A stretch of DNA of 64,000 nucleotides from JAALLB01 sp017643495 (lineage in GTDB: Bacteria; Pseudomonadota; Alphaproteobacteria; Rhizobiales; Rhizobiaceae): the NCBI GenBank assembly GCA_965216105.1, contig OZ244147.1:1178001-1242000 (forward strand). The letters run 5' to 3'. The notes beneath the pieces are model-generated. The model did not search any database. It saw nothing but the letters and a program-made list of their open reading frames with translations, and was not told the origin of the DNA. The translations under genes and the position numbers were made by a program. This document shows, one piece after another, positions 24,079 to 33,424 of the stretch (the first letter of the stretch is position 1; every line of letters begins with the position of its first letter).

Positions 24079-25170
24079 TTATTTGCCATCAAGGAACGGA
24101 TAGTCCGTATAACCCTTTTCGTCACCCCCGTAGAACGTGTCCGGGTTTGGCTCGTTGAGTTCCGCGCCCAATTCGTACCGGCGCGGCAGGTCGGGGTTTG
24201 CCAGGAAGGGCCGGCCATAGGCAATTGCAGCAGCATGGCCTGATGAAACCGCTTCAGCACCGGACGCTGCATCGTAACCGCCATTGGCAATGAAAAAGCC
24301 GGAATATTTCATCCGCAATTCCTTGAGCATGGTTGTTTCGAGATCAGTAGGCTGGTTGCCCGGAAAAGTCTCGACGACATGCAGGTAAGCCAGGTCTTTC
24401 TTCACGGCGTGATCGTATGCCTCGCCGAAAAGGCTTTCCGGGACGCTTTCGGAAACATCGTTTGCCTGGCCCAGCGGTGACAGGCGAAGACCGACCCGGT
24501 CTGCGCCCCAGGTATCGAGAACAGCATTGAGCGCCTCGCGAAGGAACCGCGTGCGGTTGTCCACTGATCCGCCATATTCGTCTTCACGGTCGTTGACGCC
24601 ATCCTGCAGGAACTGGTCGACTAGATAGCCGTTTGCCCCATGCAGTTCGACACCGTCAAATCCGGCCTTTTTGGCCATGCGGGCAGCATGTGCGTAATCT
24701 TCAATGGTTTGGCGAATGCCGTTCTTGTCCAGTGCTTCAGGCTGGGAGCAGTCCTCGAAGCCGTTTTTTGTGAAGGTCTGGGCGTTGGCTTTCTTCGCAC
24801 TGGAGGAAACAGGTGAACGGCCATCCGGCAAGAGGGAAGTGTGGCTGATACGGCCGACATGCCACAACTGGCAGAAAATCCGGCCGTCCTTGTCGTGCAC
24901 TGCATCGGTGATTTTCTTCCAGGCTTCGACCTGTTTTTCCGAGTGGATGCCGGGCGTGTCGAGATATCCCTTGCCGATTTCTGAAATCTGTGTGGCTTCT
25001 GTAATGATGAGGCCGGCCGAGGCGCGTTGGGCATAATATTCTGCGGCCATTTCCTTCGGCGTCCCGTCTGCATGTGCCCGGTTGCGGGTCAGTGGTGCCA
25101 TGAAAACCCGGTTTTTCAATTCAAGGGCTCCCATGTGGGCGGTTTCGAAAAGGGCTGTAGTATCACTCAT
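24079..25170 (-). CDS. Old yellow enzyme family NADH:flavin oxidoreductase (NemA-like)
   Basis: A 363-residue FMN-dependent TIM-barrel ene-reductase. The family segments are KNRVFMAPLTRNRA, QLWHVGRISH (active-site region), GFDGVELHGANGYLVDQFLQDGVNDREDEYGGSVDNRTRF and AIAYGRPFLANPDLPRR (phosphate-binding). These enzymes reduce activated C=C bonds such as N-ethylmaleimide or nitroesters. The ATG at 25170 (MSDTTALFETA) is taken; the upstream frame is open but lies in the gap to the next gene. It sits 80 bases downstream of the DUF2339 gene on the same strand. Confidence 0.93.
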   Translation of the reverse strand: MSDTTALFETAHMGALELKNRVFMAPLTRNRAHADGTPKEMAAEYYAQRASAGLIITEATQISEIGKGYLDTPGIHSEKQVEAWKKITDAVHDKDGRIFCQLWHVGRISHTSLLPDGRSPVSSSAKKANAQTFTKNGFEDCSQPEALDKNGIRQTIEDYAHAARMAKKAGFDGVELHGANGYLVDQFLQDGVNDREDEYGGSVDNRTRFLREALNAVLDTWGADRVGLRLSPLGQANDVSESVPESLFGEAYDHAVKKDLAYLHVVETFPGNQPTDLETTMLKELRMKYSGFFIANGGYDAASGAEAVSSGHAAAIAYGRPFLANPDLPRRYELGAELNEPNPDTFYGGDEKGYTDYPFLDGK

Positions 25171-25250
25171 GAAAAAATCCTGATGTGGTTCTTTTTGCGT
25201 TCTCCATAAATGGGTTGTTATGCCGTGTGTTCCACCCCGCCAGTTCATTT

Positions 25251-28067
25251 TCAGGTTTCGGGGGCCTCCTCCTGCCCGGGGCGGGCTTCGTTGCCACGGT
25301 TGCGCAGGAGGATGCGTTGGTAGAAACGCCCGATCACCATCAGGCTGATGCCCAAACCGATAAAGGAGAAGGCACGCAGCACGCCGGTCAACTCGGACAT
25401 GTCCATCAGGAAGACCTTGAATATGGTCAGCGCGATGAGTACCCCCGATGCTGCCCGCACGGGAAGGGAGCGCAATTTCAGCCCCAGCATCAGCGTTAGT
25501 GCGCCGAGTACCAGCCAGAGCGGCGAATAGAGCCAGAATTCCAGATCGGTGGTGTTTCGCAACCATCCGAGACTGGCTCCCTGAAATGCCTTTCGGAGCA
25601 TGAGTGATGCGTAGCTGAACAGCAAAAGCCCGCCAAGGGCGGCATACATCAGCGAGTACCAGCGTGGCTTGATGCCTCTTGAAAACAGGGCAACCCAACC
25701 GGCTGCCAGGCCGGTCATCAAATAGGCAGGCAGAAGCATGTTGAAGACCAGGCCGTTACCGACCGGGACACCTGTCAGATACGGATTGTAGAGGAACATC
25801 AGTCCGGACAGGATGACGGCAACGCTGATGGCTGCGGCAACATAGGATGCCTTCTCGTAAATATCGGTACCCGTGCGCATGGCAATGCGCTGAAGGCCCC
25901 ATGCAAACGCCAGGGCTGCAAGGGCATGGGCTGCGGTCTCTGCAAGCGATTGCCTTGCAGAGGCGAGGTCTCCGGCATTGACGAGGTGCACGATCTCAAA
26001 GGCAACAAACAGGCCGGAAATGGCAAGGCCGATGGCTGTCAGTGCGGGCGGAACAATTCCGCCGGTATTGCGGCGCAGCATTTCACCGGCAAACAACAGC
26101 GTAGCGGCTGGCAGCCCAAGAAGGGTAAGCAGCTCGTTGAAAAGGTAGGTTCCGGAGACCTGCGGCAGGGCAAACGGCATGCTGAACCACAGGGCGATGC
26201 CTCCCAGTATTGCTGACAGCAGTGCCAGCCAGGGGAGGATGGTGAGCGGGCGGTAGCGGTAGATGCCGACTATGCCCAGTGAAGCAAGGCAGAAGGCGAG
26301 GGGCATCCATGCCTTGTCGAGCGAAACCGCGATTGAAAAGGATACGGATGCAACAGCGCCAACGGCAAAGGCAGCAGGGGCAGAGGCCAGGGGATTGCCG
26401 GGATCGCGGCGGATGAAAAGGTCGGTTGCAAAAATCATGATGCCGGCAATGACAAGACCTGCAAAGCCGAACACCAGACTGGATTCAAACGGTGCGATGA
26501 CCAGATAGGTGAACAGGAGTGACAACAGGGCAATCGTGGTCGCAGCGCTTGCAAACCGGCCAGCAATTCCGGCACGGATTTGCGCTTGTTGCCAGCTACC
26601 CCAGGTTGCCAACAGTGATGGCGGCACTGCCAACAGGATTGCATTGCGTATAAATGCACCCGTATCCGGCGGGACCAGATAGTTTCGTATGTCCCAACCG
26701 GTGGTGAGGCCGTCGACGATTTTCGGGTCAAGGTCGCTGGCAATCACCGCAAGAACCGTAATGGACGTTGCCGAAATAAGCGCAGGCGTCAGGTTGGTCC
26801 AGTAAATTGCCCCGCCAATGATTGCCAGGGACAAAAGCAGTGCTGTGGGCGTTTCCGGCAGGGCTTTATTCAGAGCCAGATGAACGGCAAATGCAAGGGT
26901 CAGCAAGCCGAAGGACAGAAGTATTGCGTAAACGGGTACTCCGACCGGTATTGCAGCACTGACAGTCCTGTTTTCATCTGCTGTCTCGTCTTCGTCGTCG
27001 ACAGTCTCTGTCTCTATGGTTTCAGGAGTTTCAGCGCCATAAGTGACAAGGAAAATAACCGCCAGTGCCAGCAGCATGACCATGCCGGCAATGCCGGTCA
27101 CAGGCGTATCCAGACTGACAAACAGCATCGCCCAGAGGGAAGAAGCAATGGCTGCGCATAGCGCAAGCCACGTCCAGCCGCGCAGTCGTGCAAGGCCCAT
27201 TGCACTCGCAGTCACTACCACGATGTGCATGGCAAGTGGCACCGGTGAAGGCTCGGTGCTTGAAACAAGCAGCGGTGCCACATAGGCACCCAGTGTGCCA
27301 AGGGCGGCCAGGGCAGGCCCGTGGACTGCTGAAAGGAAGAGAGCTGCAAGACCGACAATTGCCAGTCCGGTAAAGGCAATGGCCGGACCGATGAAGCCGT
27401 AAAGCGCATGGGCGGCATAGATGGTGGCAAAGGCTCCCAGTGCGCCTGCTGCAGTCAAAATGCTCGGTACGTCACTGTTCAGGTAAACCGGAAGATTGTT
27501 CCTGCGATCAGATGAACGGAGCAATTCGCCGGCAGCGAACAGTGCGGCCGAAAAGAAGACACCCATCAGGATACGGGCACCCGGACCAAACCATCCGGCC
27601 TCGATGGAATGGCGGACGAGAAATACCATGCCGAGTGCAAGCGCAATGCCACCGAGAAGGGTTGTCCAGCGCCCGCCGAGACGGCTTTCAAAATCTTCCC
27701 GGTTCGTTAGGCCGGTAGCGGTTTCTTCCGGAGGTATCCGCTCACTGGAAACCTTGTCATCAGCATTCGCCCCGGTCCGGGCTGCTTGCGCTGTTTCCTC
27801 TGTTGGCTCTGTTTCCTCCGCTTCCCCGTCAGCCTTGTTTGTTTCTCGCGGGAGCTGTTCATCTGACTCAGCTGTATCCGCAGTCTCGGCGTCGCCACGC
27901 AGGGGAACCGGGTCAGGCCATACCGGCCCGGTGCTTGTCTCTGTCTTCCCGAACGCCTCGTCCAGACGGGTTTGCAACCGGCTGATCCGGCGCAAGGCAA
28001 TGATTGCCATGACAAAGGTGACGAGGGGAATGACAACAGCAATAAAAAGCAGAATGAACCAGATCAT
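25251..28067 (-). CDS. DUF2339 large multi-spanning membrane protein
   Basis: A 938-residue protein with one N-terminal membrane helix, an acidic Glu/Thr-rich cytosolic linker (about residues 50-135), then some 25 hydrophobic segments. The start of the membrane part (LGGRWTTLLGGIALALGMVFLVRHSIEAGWFGPGARI) is the DUF2339 signature. The function is unknown; the many helices suggest transport or an envelope scaffold role. The ATG at 28067 is taken; a TTG at 28088 would add 7 residues. It lies between the sulfatase terminator and the old yellow enzyme gene. Confidence 0.87.
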   Translation of the reverse strand: MIWFILLFIAVVIPLVTFVMAIIALRRISRLQTRLDEAFGKTETSTGPVWPDPVPLRGDAETADTAESDEQLPRETNKADGEAEETEPTEETAQAARTGANADDKVSSERIPPEETATGLTNREDFESRLGGRWTTLLGGIALALGMVFLVRHSIEAGWFGPGARILMGVFFSAALFAAGELLRSSDRRNNLPVYLNSDVPSILTAAGALGAFATIYAAHALYGFIGPAIAFTGLAIVGLAALFLSAVHGPALAALGTLGAYVAPLLVSSTEPSPVPLAMHIVVVTASAMGLARLRGWTWLALCAAIASSLWAMLFVSLDTPVTGIAGMVMLLALAVIFLVTYGAETPETIETETVDDEDETADENRTVSAAIPVGVPVYAILLSFGLLTLAFAVHLALNKALPETPTALLLSLAIIGGAIYWTNLTPALISATSITVLAVIASDLDPKIVDGLTTGWDIRNYLVPPDTGAFIRNAILLAVPPSLLATWGSWQQAQIRAGIAGRFASAATTIALLSLLFTYLVIAPFESSLVFGFAGLVIAGIMIFATDLFIRRDPGNPLASAPAAFAVGAVASVSFSIAVSLDKAWMPLAFCLASLGIVGIYRYRPLTILPWLALLSAILGGIALWFSMPFALPQVSGTYLFNELLTLLGLPAATLLFAGEMLRRNTGGIVPPALTAIGLAISGLFVAFEIVHLVNAGDLASARQSLAETAAHALAALAFAWGLQRIAMRTGTDIYEKASYVAAAISVAVILSGLMFLYNPYLTGVPVGNGLVFNMLLPAYLMTGLAAGWVALFSRGIKPRWYSLMYAALGGLLLFSYASLMLRKAFQGASLGWLRNTTDLEFWLYSPLWLVLGALTLMLGLKLRSLPVRAASGVLIALTIFKVFLMDMSELTGVLRAFSFIGLGISLMVIGRFYQRILLRNRGNEARPGQEEAPET

Positions 28068-28173
28068 GAACAGAACCGTTGAGGGCAATAAATGATGTCA
28101 CTAAGCCATGCTTTTGCGTCAAAAGAAAGCAAGCTGAAAACTTGTCCGGAGAAAACAGCAAGGGTTCTGGTGC

Positions 28174-28203
28174 AAAAAAGAGCCTGCAAATATTTGCAGG
28201 CTC
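28174..28203 (-). terminator. Intrinsic terminator of the sulfatase gene
   Basis: On the minus strand a 12-bp perfect stem GAGCCTGCAAAT / ATTTGCAGGCTC is followed by six T, 39 bases after the sulfatase stop. It separates the sulfatase from the DUF2339 gene downstream. Confidence 0.92.
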
Positions 28204-28241
28204 CAGTCCGGTGACAGATCAACGGTTTGACCGGAACGGTG

Positions 28242-29759
28242 TCATTCGCCTCTTGGAAAGCGGTTCTGTTCTTCAAGAATGTTCAGGTCCATGTGATTGC
28301 GCATGTAGCGTTCCGATGCCTTTTGCAATGGCTGGAAATCCCACGGATAGTAGTTGCCATTACGCAATGCATCATAGACGACCCACCGTGCTGCCTGGCT
28401 TGCACGAACATCCGCATCAAACTTTTCAAGGTCCCATCTTGATTCCGCTTGTTCCGACAACTTTTTGAAAATGCTTGAATATTCCGGAACGGCTGCAAGA
28501 TTTTCCAGTTCATGCGGGTCATCTGAAAGATTGAACAATTGCGGCTGGTCCAGTCTGCATGTGGTGAATTTGTAGTCGCCATCCACAAGGCAAACCAATG
28601 GAGCATACGAACCTTCAGCGGCATATTCGATCGGCACCGGTGCGGACCGGCTGGCACCATTGCCAACCGGCGTTATGTCTTCACCATCAGTCCACGGCAT
28701 GATGGTGGAAATGTCGATCCCGGCAAGCGCACAAAGTGTCGGATTGATGTCGAGATTGGAGACAGGTTCCTTGACCAGCCCTGTCTGCATTTGCGGTGCG
28801 CAGATCATGAGCGGGGTTCGCGAGGCCCCCTCGAAAAAGGACATCTTGAACCACAGGCCTTTCTCTCCCAGCATGTCACCATGATCGGAGCAAAAGACAA
28901 TGATCGTGTCATCAGCCATGCGGCCGTCTTCCAGCGCTTCCATGATCTCGCCGATCTTGTCATCAAGATAGGAAATGTTGGCAAAATATGCCCGGCGCGA
29001 GCGGCGTATGTCTTCCGACGTGATGTCGAAATTTTCGTAGTCATTGGCAAGGAAGAGCCTCCTTGAATGATCGTCCTGCTCCTCAAACGGGATCGCGCCG
29101 ACCTGCGGTTCAAGCTCCGCGCATTCCTCGTACAGGTCCCAGTATTTCCTGCGCGCTACATAAGGGTCATGCGGATGGGTAAAGCTGACGGTCAGACACC
29201 AGGGGCGATCATCCAGCCGGCGTGAAAGTGTGCGCAGCTTGTGAACTGCGTGGTATGCCACTTCATCATCATATTCGAGCTGGTTGGTTATTTCCGCCAC
29301 ACCTGCGCCGGTTACGGATCCGAGATTGTGATACCACCAGTCGATCCTTTCCCCGGGTTTACGGTAGTCCGGTGTCCATCCGAAATCAGGTGGATAGACA
29401 TCGGTTGTCATGCGCTCCTCAAAACCGTGCAACTGGTCAGCACCGACAAAGTGCATCTTGCCCGAAAGGCATGTGTAATATCCGGCTGACCGGAGATGGT
29501 GCGCATAGGTGGGAATGCTTGAGGCAAACTCTGCGGCATTGTCGTATACGCCCGTCCGGGACGGCAACTGGCCGGACATGAAGGAAGCCCGGCCCGGCGC
29601 ACAAAGCGGGCTTGCCGTGTAGTTGCGTGCAAACCGCGCGGAGCGGGATGCCAGCTTGCGGAGGTTGGGGGTGTGCAGGAAATCTGCCGGACCATCGGGA
29701 AAGAGTGTCCCGTTCAACTGGTCGACCATCAGTATCAGTATGTTGGGTTGTTTTGTCAT
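28242..29759 (-). CDS. betC: Sulfatase, choline-sulfatase-like
   Basis: A 505-residue alkaline-phosphatase-superfamily sulfatase. The formylglycine signature is C53-A-P-G-R57 (ASPLCAPGRASFMSGQLPSRTGVYDN), with the metal site ILMVDQLNGT, KMHFVG and CSDHGDMLGEKGLWFKMSFFEG. This pattern and the C-terminal region fit choline-sulfatase (BetC), which frees choline from choline-O-sulfate. No betI, betA or betB gene is beside it, so the substrate call is provisional. GGAG precedes the ATG at 29759. A class II aldolase gene lies upstream on the same strand, 140 bases away. A strong terminator follows. Confidence 0.82.
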   Translation of the reverse strand: MTKQPNILILMVDQLNGTLFPDGPADFLHTPNLRKLASRSARFARNYTASPLCAPGRASFMSGQLPSRTGVYDNAAEFASSIPTYAHHLRSAGYYTCLSGKMHFVGADQLHGFEERMTTDVYPPDFGWTPDYRKPGERIDWWYHNLGSVTGAGVAEITNQLEYDDEVAYHAVHKLRTLSRRLDDRPWCLTVSFTHPHDPYVARRKYWDLYEECAELEPQVGAIPFEEQDDHSRRLFLANDYENFDITSEDIRRSRRAYFANISYLDDKIGEIMEALEDGRMADDTIIVFCSDHGDMLGEKGLWFKMSFFEGASRTPLMICAPQMQTGLVKEPVSNLDINPTLCALAGIDISTIMPWTDGEDITPVGNGASRSAPVPIEYAAEGSYAPLVCLVDGDYKFTTCRLDQPQLFNLSDDPHELENLAAVPEYSSIFKKLSEQAESRWDLEKFDADVRASQAARWVVYDALRNGNYYPWDFQPLQKASERYMRNHMDLNILEEQNRFPRGE

Positions 29760-29793
29760 TGCATGCTCCAGAACTGCGCCATGCAGGCGCCTG

Positions 29794-29877
29794 GCCACCA
29801 AAAGGTGGCGTGAAACCAGTGTTGAATCAGGTTTTCACGAAGCCGGGGGCGGTTCCCAGGCCATGACCTTGGTCATG
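29794..29877. promoter_or_regulatory. Two inverted repeats upstream of the sulfatase gene
   Basis: GCCACC-AAAA-GGTGGC (29794-29809) and CATGACC-TT-GGTCATG (29862-29877) lie in the 140-base gap between the aldolase stop and the sulfatase start. Neither has a T run, so operator roles for the sulfatase promoter are as likely as termination of the aldolase. Confidence 0.35.
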
Positions 29878-29899
29878 ACATGCAGGCAAAACTGTTTGT

Positions 29900-30664
29900 T
29901 CACAGGCGGTAATCCGGTTCATCCCGGTCCAGAATTTCCTTCAGGTCCGAGAAGTGATAGCCGGCCTGGTCATCATACTCTTCAAGTTCCCGGGCTGTTT
30001 TCTCGGCGATCTCGTCTGACAGGATGCGCAGGGGTTGGCCGGTCCAAAGTGCCTTGATGTAGGTTTCAGCGGCCCTTTCAAAATAATACAGGCGATTGAA
30101 GGCTTCAGCGACGCTGTTGCCGATTACCATGACGCCGTGATTGCCCATGATCATGACCTGTGTCTTCGGATCGGAAAGAAGCTGGGAGCATCTTTCTCCT
30201 TCTTCCTCCAGCGCAAGGCCGCCATAATTTCCGTCGACCACATGACGGTTGAAGAAGGTGGCCGAGTTCTGGTCTATCGGCTTGAGGGTGGAATCCTCAA
30301 GGCTTGCAAGGACAGTTGCGTGTATTGAATGGACATGAAGGGCACACCGGGCATGGGGACAATTGCGATGAATGGCTCCATGAAGCCCCCAAGCCGTCTC
30401 ATCCGGCGCATTGGGCCGGTCAAGCGTTTCGGGATCATTTGCATCCAGCAGCAACAGGTCACTGGCCCTGATCAGGGAAAAATGCCGCTGGTTCGGGTTG
30501 ATCAGGAATTTTGTGCCGTCCTCGTTTACCGATAGCGAAAAATGGTTGGCAACTGCCTCGTGCATGTTGAGGCGTACCGTCCAACGGAAGGCGGCAGCCA
30601 GGTCAACACGTTCCTCATAATAGGGCATGTTGTCTGTTTTTTCGTGCAGGGGCTGAACGGACAT
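29900..30664 (-). CDS. Class II aldolase/adducin-domain protein
   Basis: A 254-residue protein with the class II aldolase fold: MHEAVANHFSLSVNEDGTKFLINPNQRHFSLIRASDLLLLD, the zinc motif HRNCPHARCALHVHSIHATVLAS (H-x-H) and a distal VMIMGNHGVMVIGNSVAEAFNRLYYFERAAETYI. Members include sugar-phosphate aldolases and decarboxylases as well as enzymes of unknown substrate. Several catalytic Glu/Tyr positions cannot be checked here. It may be co-transcribed with the sulfatase downstream. Confidence 0.82.
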   Translation of the reverse strand: MSVQPLHEKTDNMPYYEERVDLAAAFRWTVRLNMHEAVANHFSLSVNEDGTKFLINPNQRHFSLIRASDLLLLDANDPETLDRPNAPDETAWGLHGAIHRNCPHARCALHVHSIHATVLASLEDSTLKPIDQNSATFFNRHVVDGNYGGLALEEEGERCSQLLSDPKTQVMIMGNHGVMVIGNSVAEAFNRLYYFERAAETYIKALWTGQPLRILSDEIAEKTARELEEYDDQAGYHFSDLKEILDRDEPDYRL

Positions 30665-30797
30665 CTCGATCCTCCTTATGATCCGGCCGTGAAGTTCTCA
30701 CGGTTTGTTGAAAGCGGCAAGGGGGTGAATTCTTGTCCTGCCACACTATTGCCATTTCACGCCGTATTCGCTTTGCTTGCCTGCAAAGGGGAGCTGC

Positions 30798-31553
30798 ATG
30801 AAAACAGCAATGCGCATTCTGGCGCGAACCGTGATTGTCATTCTGGCATTGTTCATTGTACCGGCATTGGCCTCGCAAGCCTTGTGGCAATGGCAGGGTG
30901 GGCACGCCACCAGCTGGAACACTGCAAACTGGCGAAGTGCAAACATGTTGCCACCGGCACTCGATGAACCGGAGGCAGTGATTTATGTGATGGCTGCCCG
31001 GACAGGCCGCTGGAAAGGCGGATTTGCGGTTCATTCCTGGGTCGTCACCAAGGAAAAGGGCGCTGCAGCATACAACCGTTATGACAAGGTGGGCTGGGGC
31101 AGCCCAATACGCCGCAATTCATATGCTGCCGATGCAAACTGGTATTCGAATGCTCCGCAGATCATTCATTCGGTCAAGGGCAGGCAGGCAGAGCAGTTGA
31201 TACCGCGGATCGAGAAGGCAATCGAGTCATATCCCTATTCCTCGCGCGGTGATTACCGTATCTGGCCGGGGCCGAATTCAAACACGTTTGTTGCCCATGT
31301 GCTGGACGAGGTTCCCGAACTGGGCGCTTCGCTGCCTTCAAATGCGGTGGGCCGGGATTTCCCGGGCTATGGCCGTGTACTGAAAGTCGATCCTGACCAC
31401 ATGAATTTGCAGGTAAACCTGATGGGGGTCGCGGGCTTTGCCATTGGCAGGCGTCACGGGATCGAATTCAATTTTCTCGGGCTGGTGACCGGGGTGGATT
31501 TCTTTGACCCGGCAATCAAGCTGCCGGGGTTTGGGCGCATCGGTTTTTTCTGA
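30798..31553 (+). CDS. DUF3750 protein with N-terminal membrane segment
   Basis: A 251-residue protein beginning with a membrane or signal segment (ILARTVIVILALFIVPALASQAL). The body has the DUF3750 features: AVIYVMAARTGRWKGGFAVHSWVVTKEKGAAAYNRYDKVGWGSPIRRNSYAADANWYSNAPQ and WPGPNSNTFVAHVLDEVPELGASLP. The conserved His, Asn and Ser residues suggest a periplasmic or lipid-related enzyme, but no reaction is known. GGGGAG lies 5 bases before the ATG at 30798; the GTG-type start at 30777 is less likely. It is convergent with the ClC gene. Confidence 0.85.
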   Translation: MKTAMRILARTVIVILALFIVPALASQALWQWQGGHATSWNTANWRSANMLPPALDEPEAVIYVMAARTGRWKGGFAVHSWVVTKEKGAAAYNRYDKVGWGSPIRRNSYAADANWYSNAPQIIHSVKGRQAEQLIPRIEKAIESYPYSSRGDYRIWPGPNSNTFVAHVLDEVPELGASLPSNAVGRDFPGYGRVLKVDPDHMNLQVNLMGVAGFAIGRRHGIEFNFLGLVTGVDFFDPAIKLPGFGRIGFF

Positions 31554-31599
31554 TCTGCAATGTCTGCAACCCGGTCAAGCCGGCAACATCCAGCAGCGC

Positions 31600-33270
31600 C
31601 TAGCAGCGATGCTCTTCCTCACTCACCTTGACCAGTGCCTGGTTGAAATATGCAAGGGCGGTCACCTGGGTGGCTTCGCCGACAATGACGTTGCCGCGTT
31701 TCGGGTCTATGACCGGCAGATGGGTATGCCCGCCATCGTCGAAAGTCCGCAGTGCCGTTTCCAGATTGTCATTCTCTCTGAGATGGGGCGGGAGTTTTCC
31801 CTCCTCGTCTTCTTCCAGGCGGACTTCCTCTTCATTGTCCTCGCGCTGCGGCGGCTGCATGAACTGGGAAACCCGTGTTGAACGCATCACGTATTTGTGC
31901 GGTCCGGCGGAGAAAAAATGCCCGCGCATCTCGAGCTGCCACTCGAAATAGGAATGGCCGTGTATCGCCTGGTTGATGCCCGTTGAGATGGAAACCGCCA
32001 GCAACAGGGCGATTGTCAGTGCGTAACCACCGGTCAGTTCAAAGACAATCATCGTGGTTGAGAACGGCGCACCCAAAACGGCGGCTGCCACCGCTCCCAT
32101 GCCGAGGATGGAGTATAGCCCCTGACTGGAAGCCAGTTCGGGGAAAACATTGGATGCAATGAGACCGAAGGCACCGCCTGTCATGGCGCCGAGATAAAGG
32201 GCGGGAGAAAATACGCCGCCACCAAAGCGCGAAGCCAGCGTGATGGCGGTTGCCGCCGTTTTTGCAACCAGCAATCCGATCATCAGCCAGATATCCAGCT
32301 GGTTCTTGAGCGCCATGTCTGTTGCCTCGTAGCCGACACCAAGGACATGCGGAAAGAAGACCGCAATGCTGCCGATCATCAGGCCGCCGATGACGGGGCG
32401 CAGATAGAGCGAAATGTTGATGTTCCGGGCAACATAATCGGTGCCGACAAGGGCGAACTGGAAAATCACGGAAACAAGCGCGCATACCAGACCGAGCAGG
32501 GCGAAGGCCGGCAGTTCCCAATAGGAGGTGATGCGATAGACCGGGATTTCAAAGGCGGCGACATTGCCGAACCAGAAACGGGAGAAGACGGTTCCGCCGA
32601 CCGAGGCAATCACGATCGGTACAAATGAGCGCCGGGCATAATGGCCGAGAATGATTTCATGGGCGAACAGGACACCGGCAATCGGCGCGTTGAACGATGC
32701 GGAGACGGCAGCGGCGACACCGCTTGCAAGCAGGGTCTTGTGGCTCCATCCCGGCAGTTCGAACAGCCGGACGAAATAAGTGGATATGCCGGCGCCAAGA
32801 TGGACCATCGGGCCTTCACGTCCGGCACTGGCTCCGAAGCCAAGCGAAAGGACGTGTACCGCAGCCGCGTAGAGAGAGGGTTTGAGTTCAATGTCACGGC
32901 CGTCAATGGCACGTGCCTCGATAACATCGGCAACGCCGCCGGTTCGTCGCAAGGGCAGGAGGTTGACCAGACACCAGCCAACAATTGCACCCCCGATCGC
33001 AGGCGTCAGCAGGATGACATACCAGGGCAGGTGTTCAGCTGCACTTATGACGTGCTCGGAGCGGTCACGCAGCCATGTCCACTGCACCAGGCCGATCGCT
33101 TCGCGGAAAAGGATTGCCGCAATCGAAACCATCATCCCGATAATCAGCGCAACAAGCCAGACCTTGAGCTGCCGGGTCGTCCGGAAGCCGGTCAGATTGG
33201 GTCCTATCCATTGCGCCAGCAGATAGGGAAGTTTTCGCAATATTTCGGGCATTTTCGCCTGGTAAGGCAC
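31600..33270 (-). CDS. ClC-family chloride channel/transporter with a C-terminal CBS domain
   Basis: A 556-residue protein with about 10-12 membrane segments and the ClC motifs SAGREGPMVHLGAG (gating Glu) and FGGGVFSPALYLGAMTGGAFG. The usual first motif GSGIP is replaced by RRTGGVADVIEA. One CBS-like segment (NLETALRTFDDGGHTHLPVIDPKRGNVIVGEA) follows a Glu-rich linker at the C terminus. ClC proteins move chloride or other anions, often against protons; selectivity cannot be predicted with the first motif changed. The GTG at 33270 starts the frame; an ATG at 33252 is an alternative. Confidence 0.9.
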   Translation of the reverse strand: MPYQAKMPEILRKLPYLLAQWIGPNLTGFRTTRQLKVWLVALIIGMMVSIAAILFREAIGLVQWTWLRDRSEHVISAAEHLPWYVILLTPAIGGAIVGWCLVNLLPLRRTGGVADVIEARAIDGRDIELKPSLYAAAVHVLSLGFGASAGREGPMVHLGAGISTYFVRLFELPGWSHKTLLASGVAAAVSASFNAPIAGVLFAHEIILGHYARRSFVPIVIASVGGTVFSRFWFGNVAAFEIPVYRITSYWELPAFALLGLVCALVSVIFQFALVGTDYVARNINISLYLRPVIGGLMIGSIAVFFPHVLGVGYEATDMALKNQLDIWLMIGLLVAKTAATAITLASRFGGGVFSPALYLGAMTGGAFGLIASNVFPELASSQGLYSILGMGAVAAAVLGAPFSTTMIVFELTGGYALTIALLLAVSISTGINQAIHGHSYFEWQLEMRGHFFSAGPHKYVMRSTRVSQFMQPPQREDNEEEVRLEEDEEGKLPPHLRENDNLETALRTFDDGGHTHLPVIDPKRGNVIVGEATQVTALAYFNQALVKVSEEEHRC

Positions 33271-33424
33271 GATTCATTCCCATTCTGTGTTTCACATTAG
33301 GCAAAACAGCGCAAGGGAAGTTACGGACTTGTAGCGCGATCAATTTAGCCGCATTGTCATTTGCAACAGAACCCTGCCTTCTTTATTGGTTAGAATGCAG
33401 GTTGGTACAGAGGAGGCATGCGCT

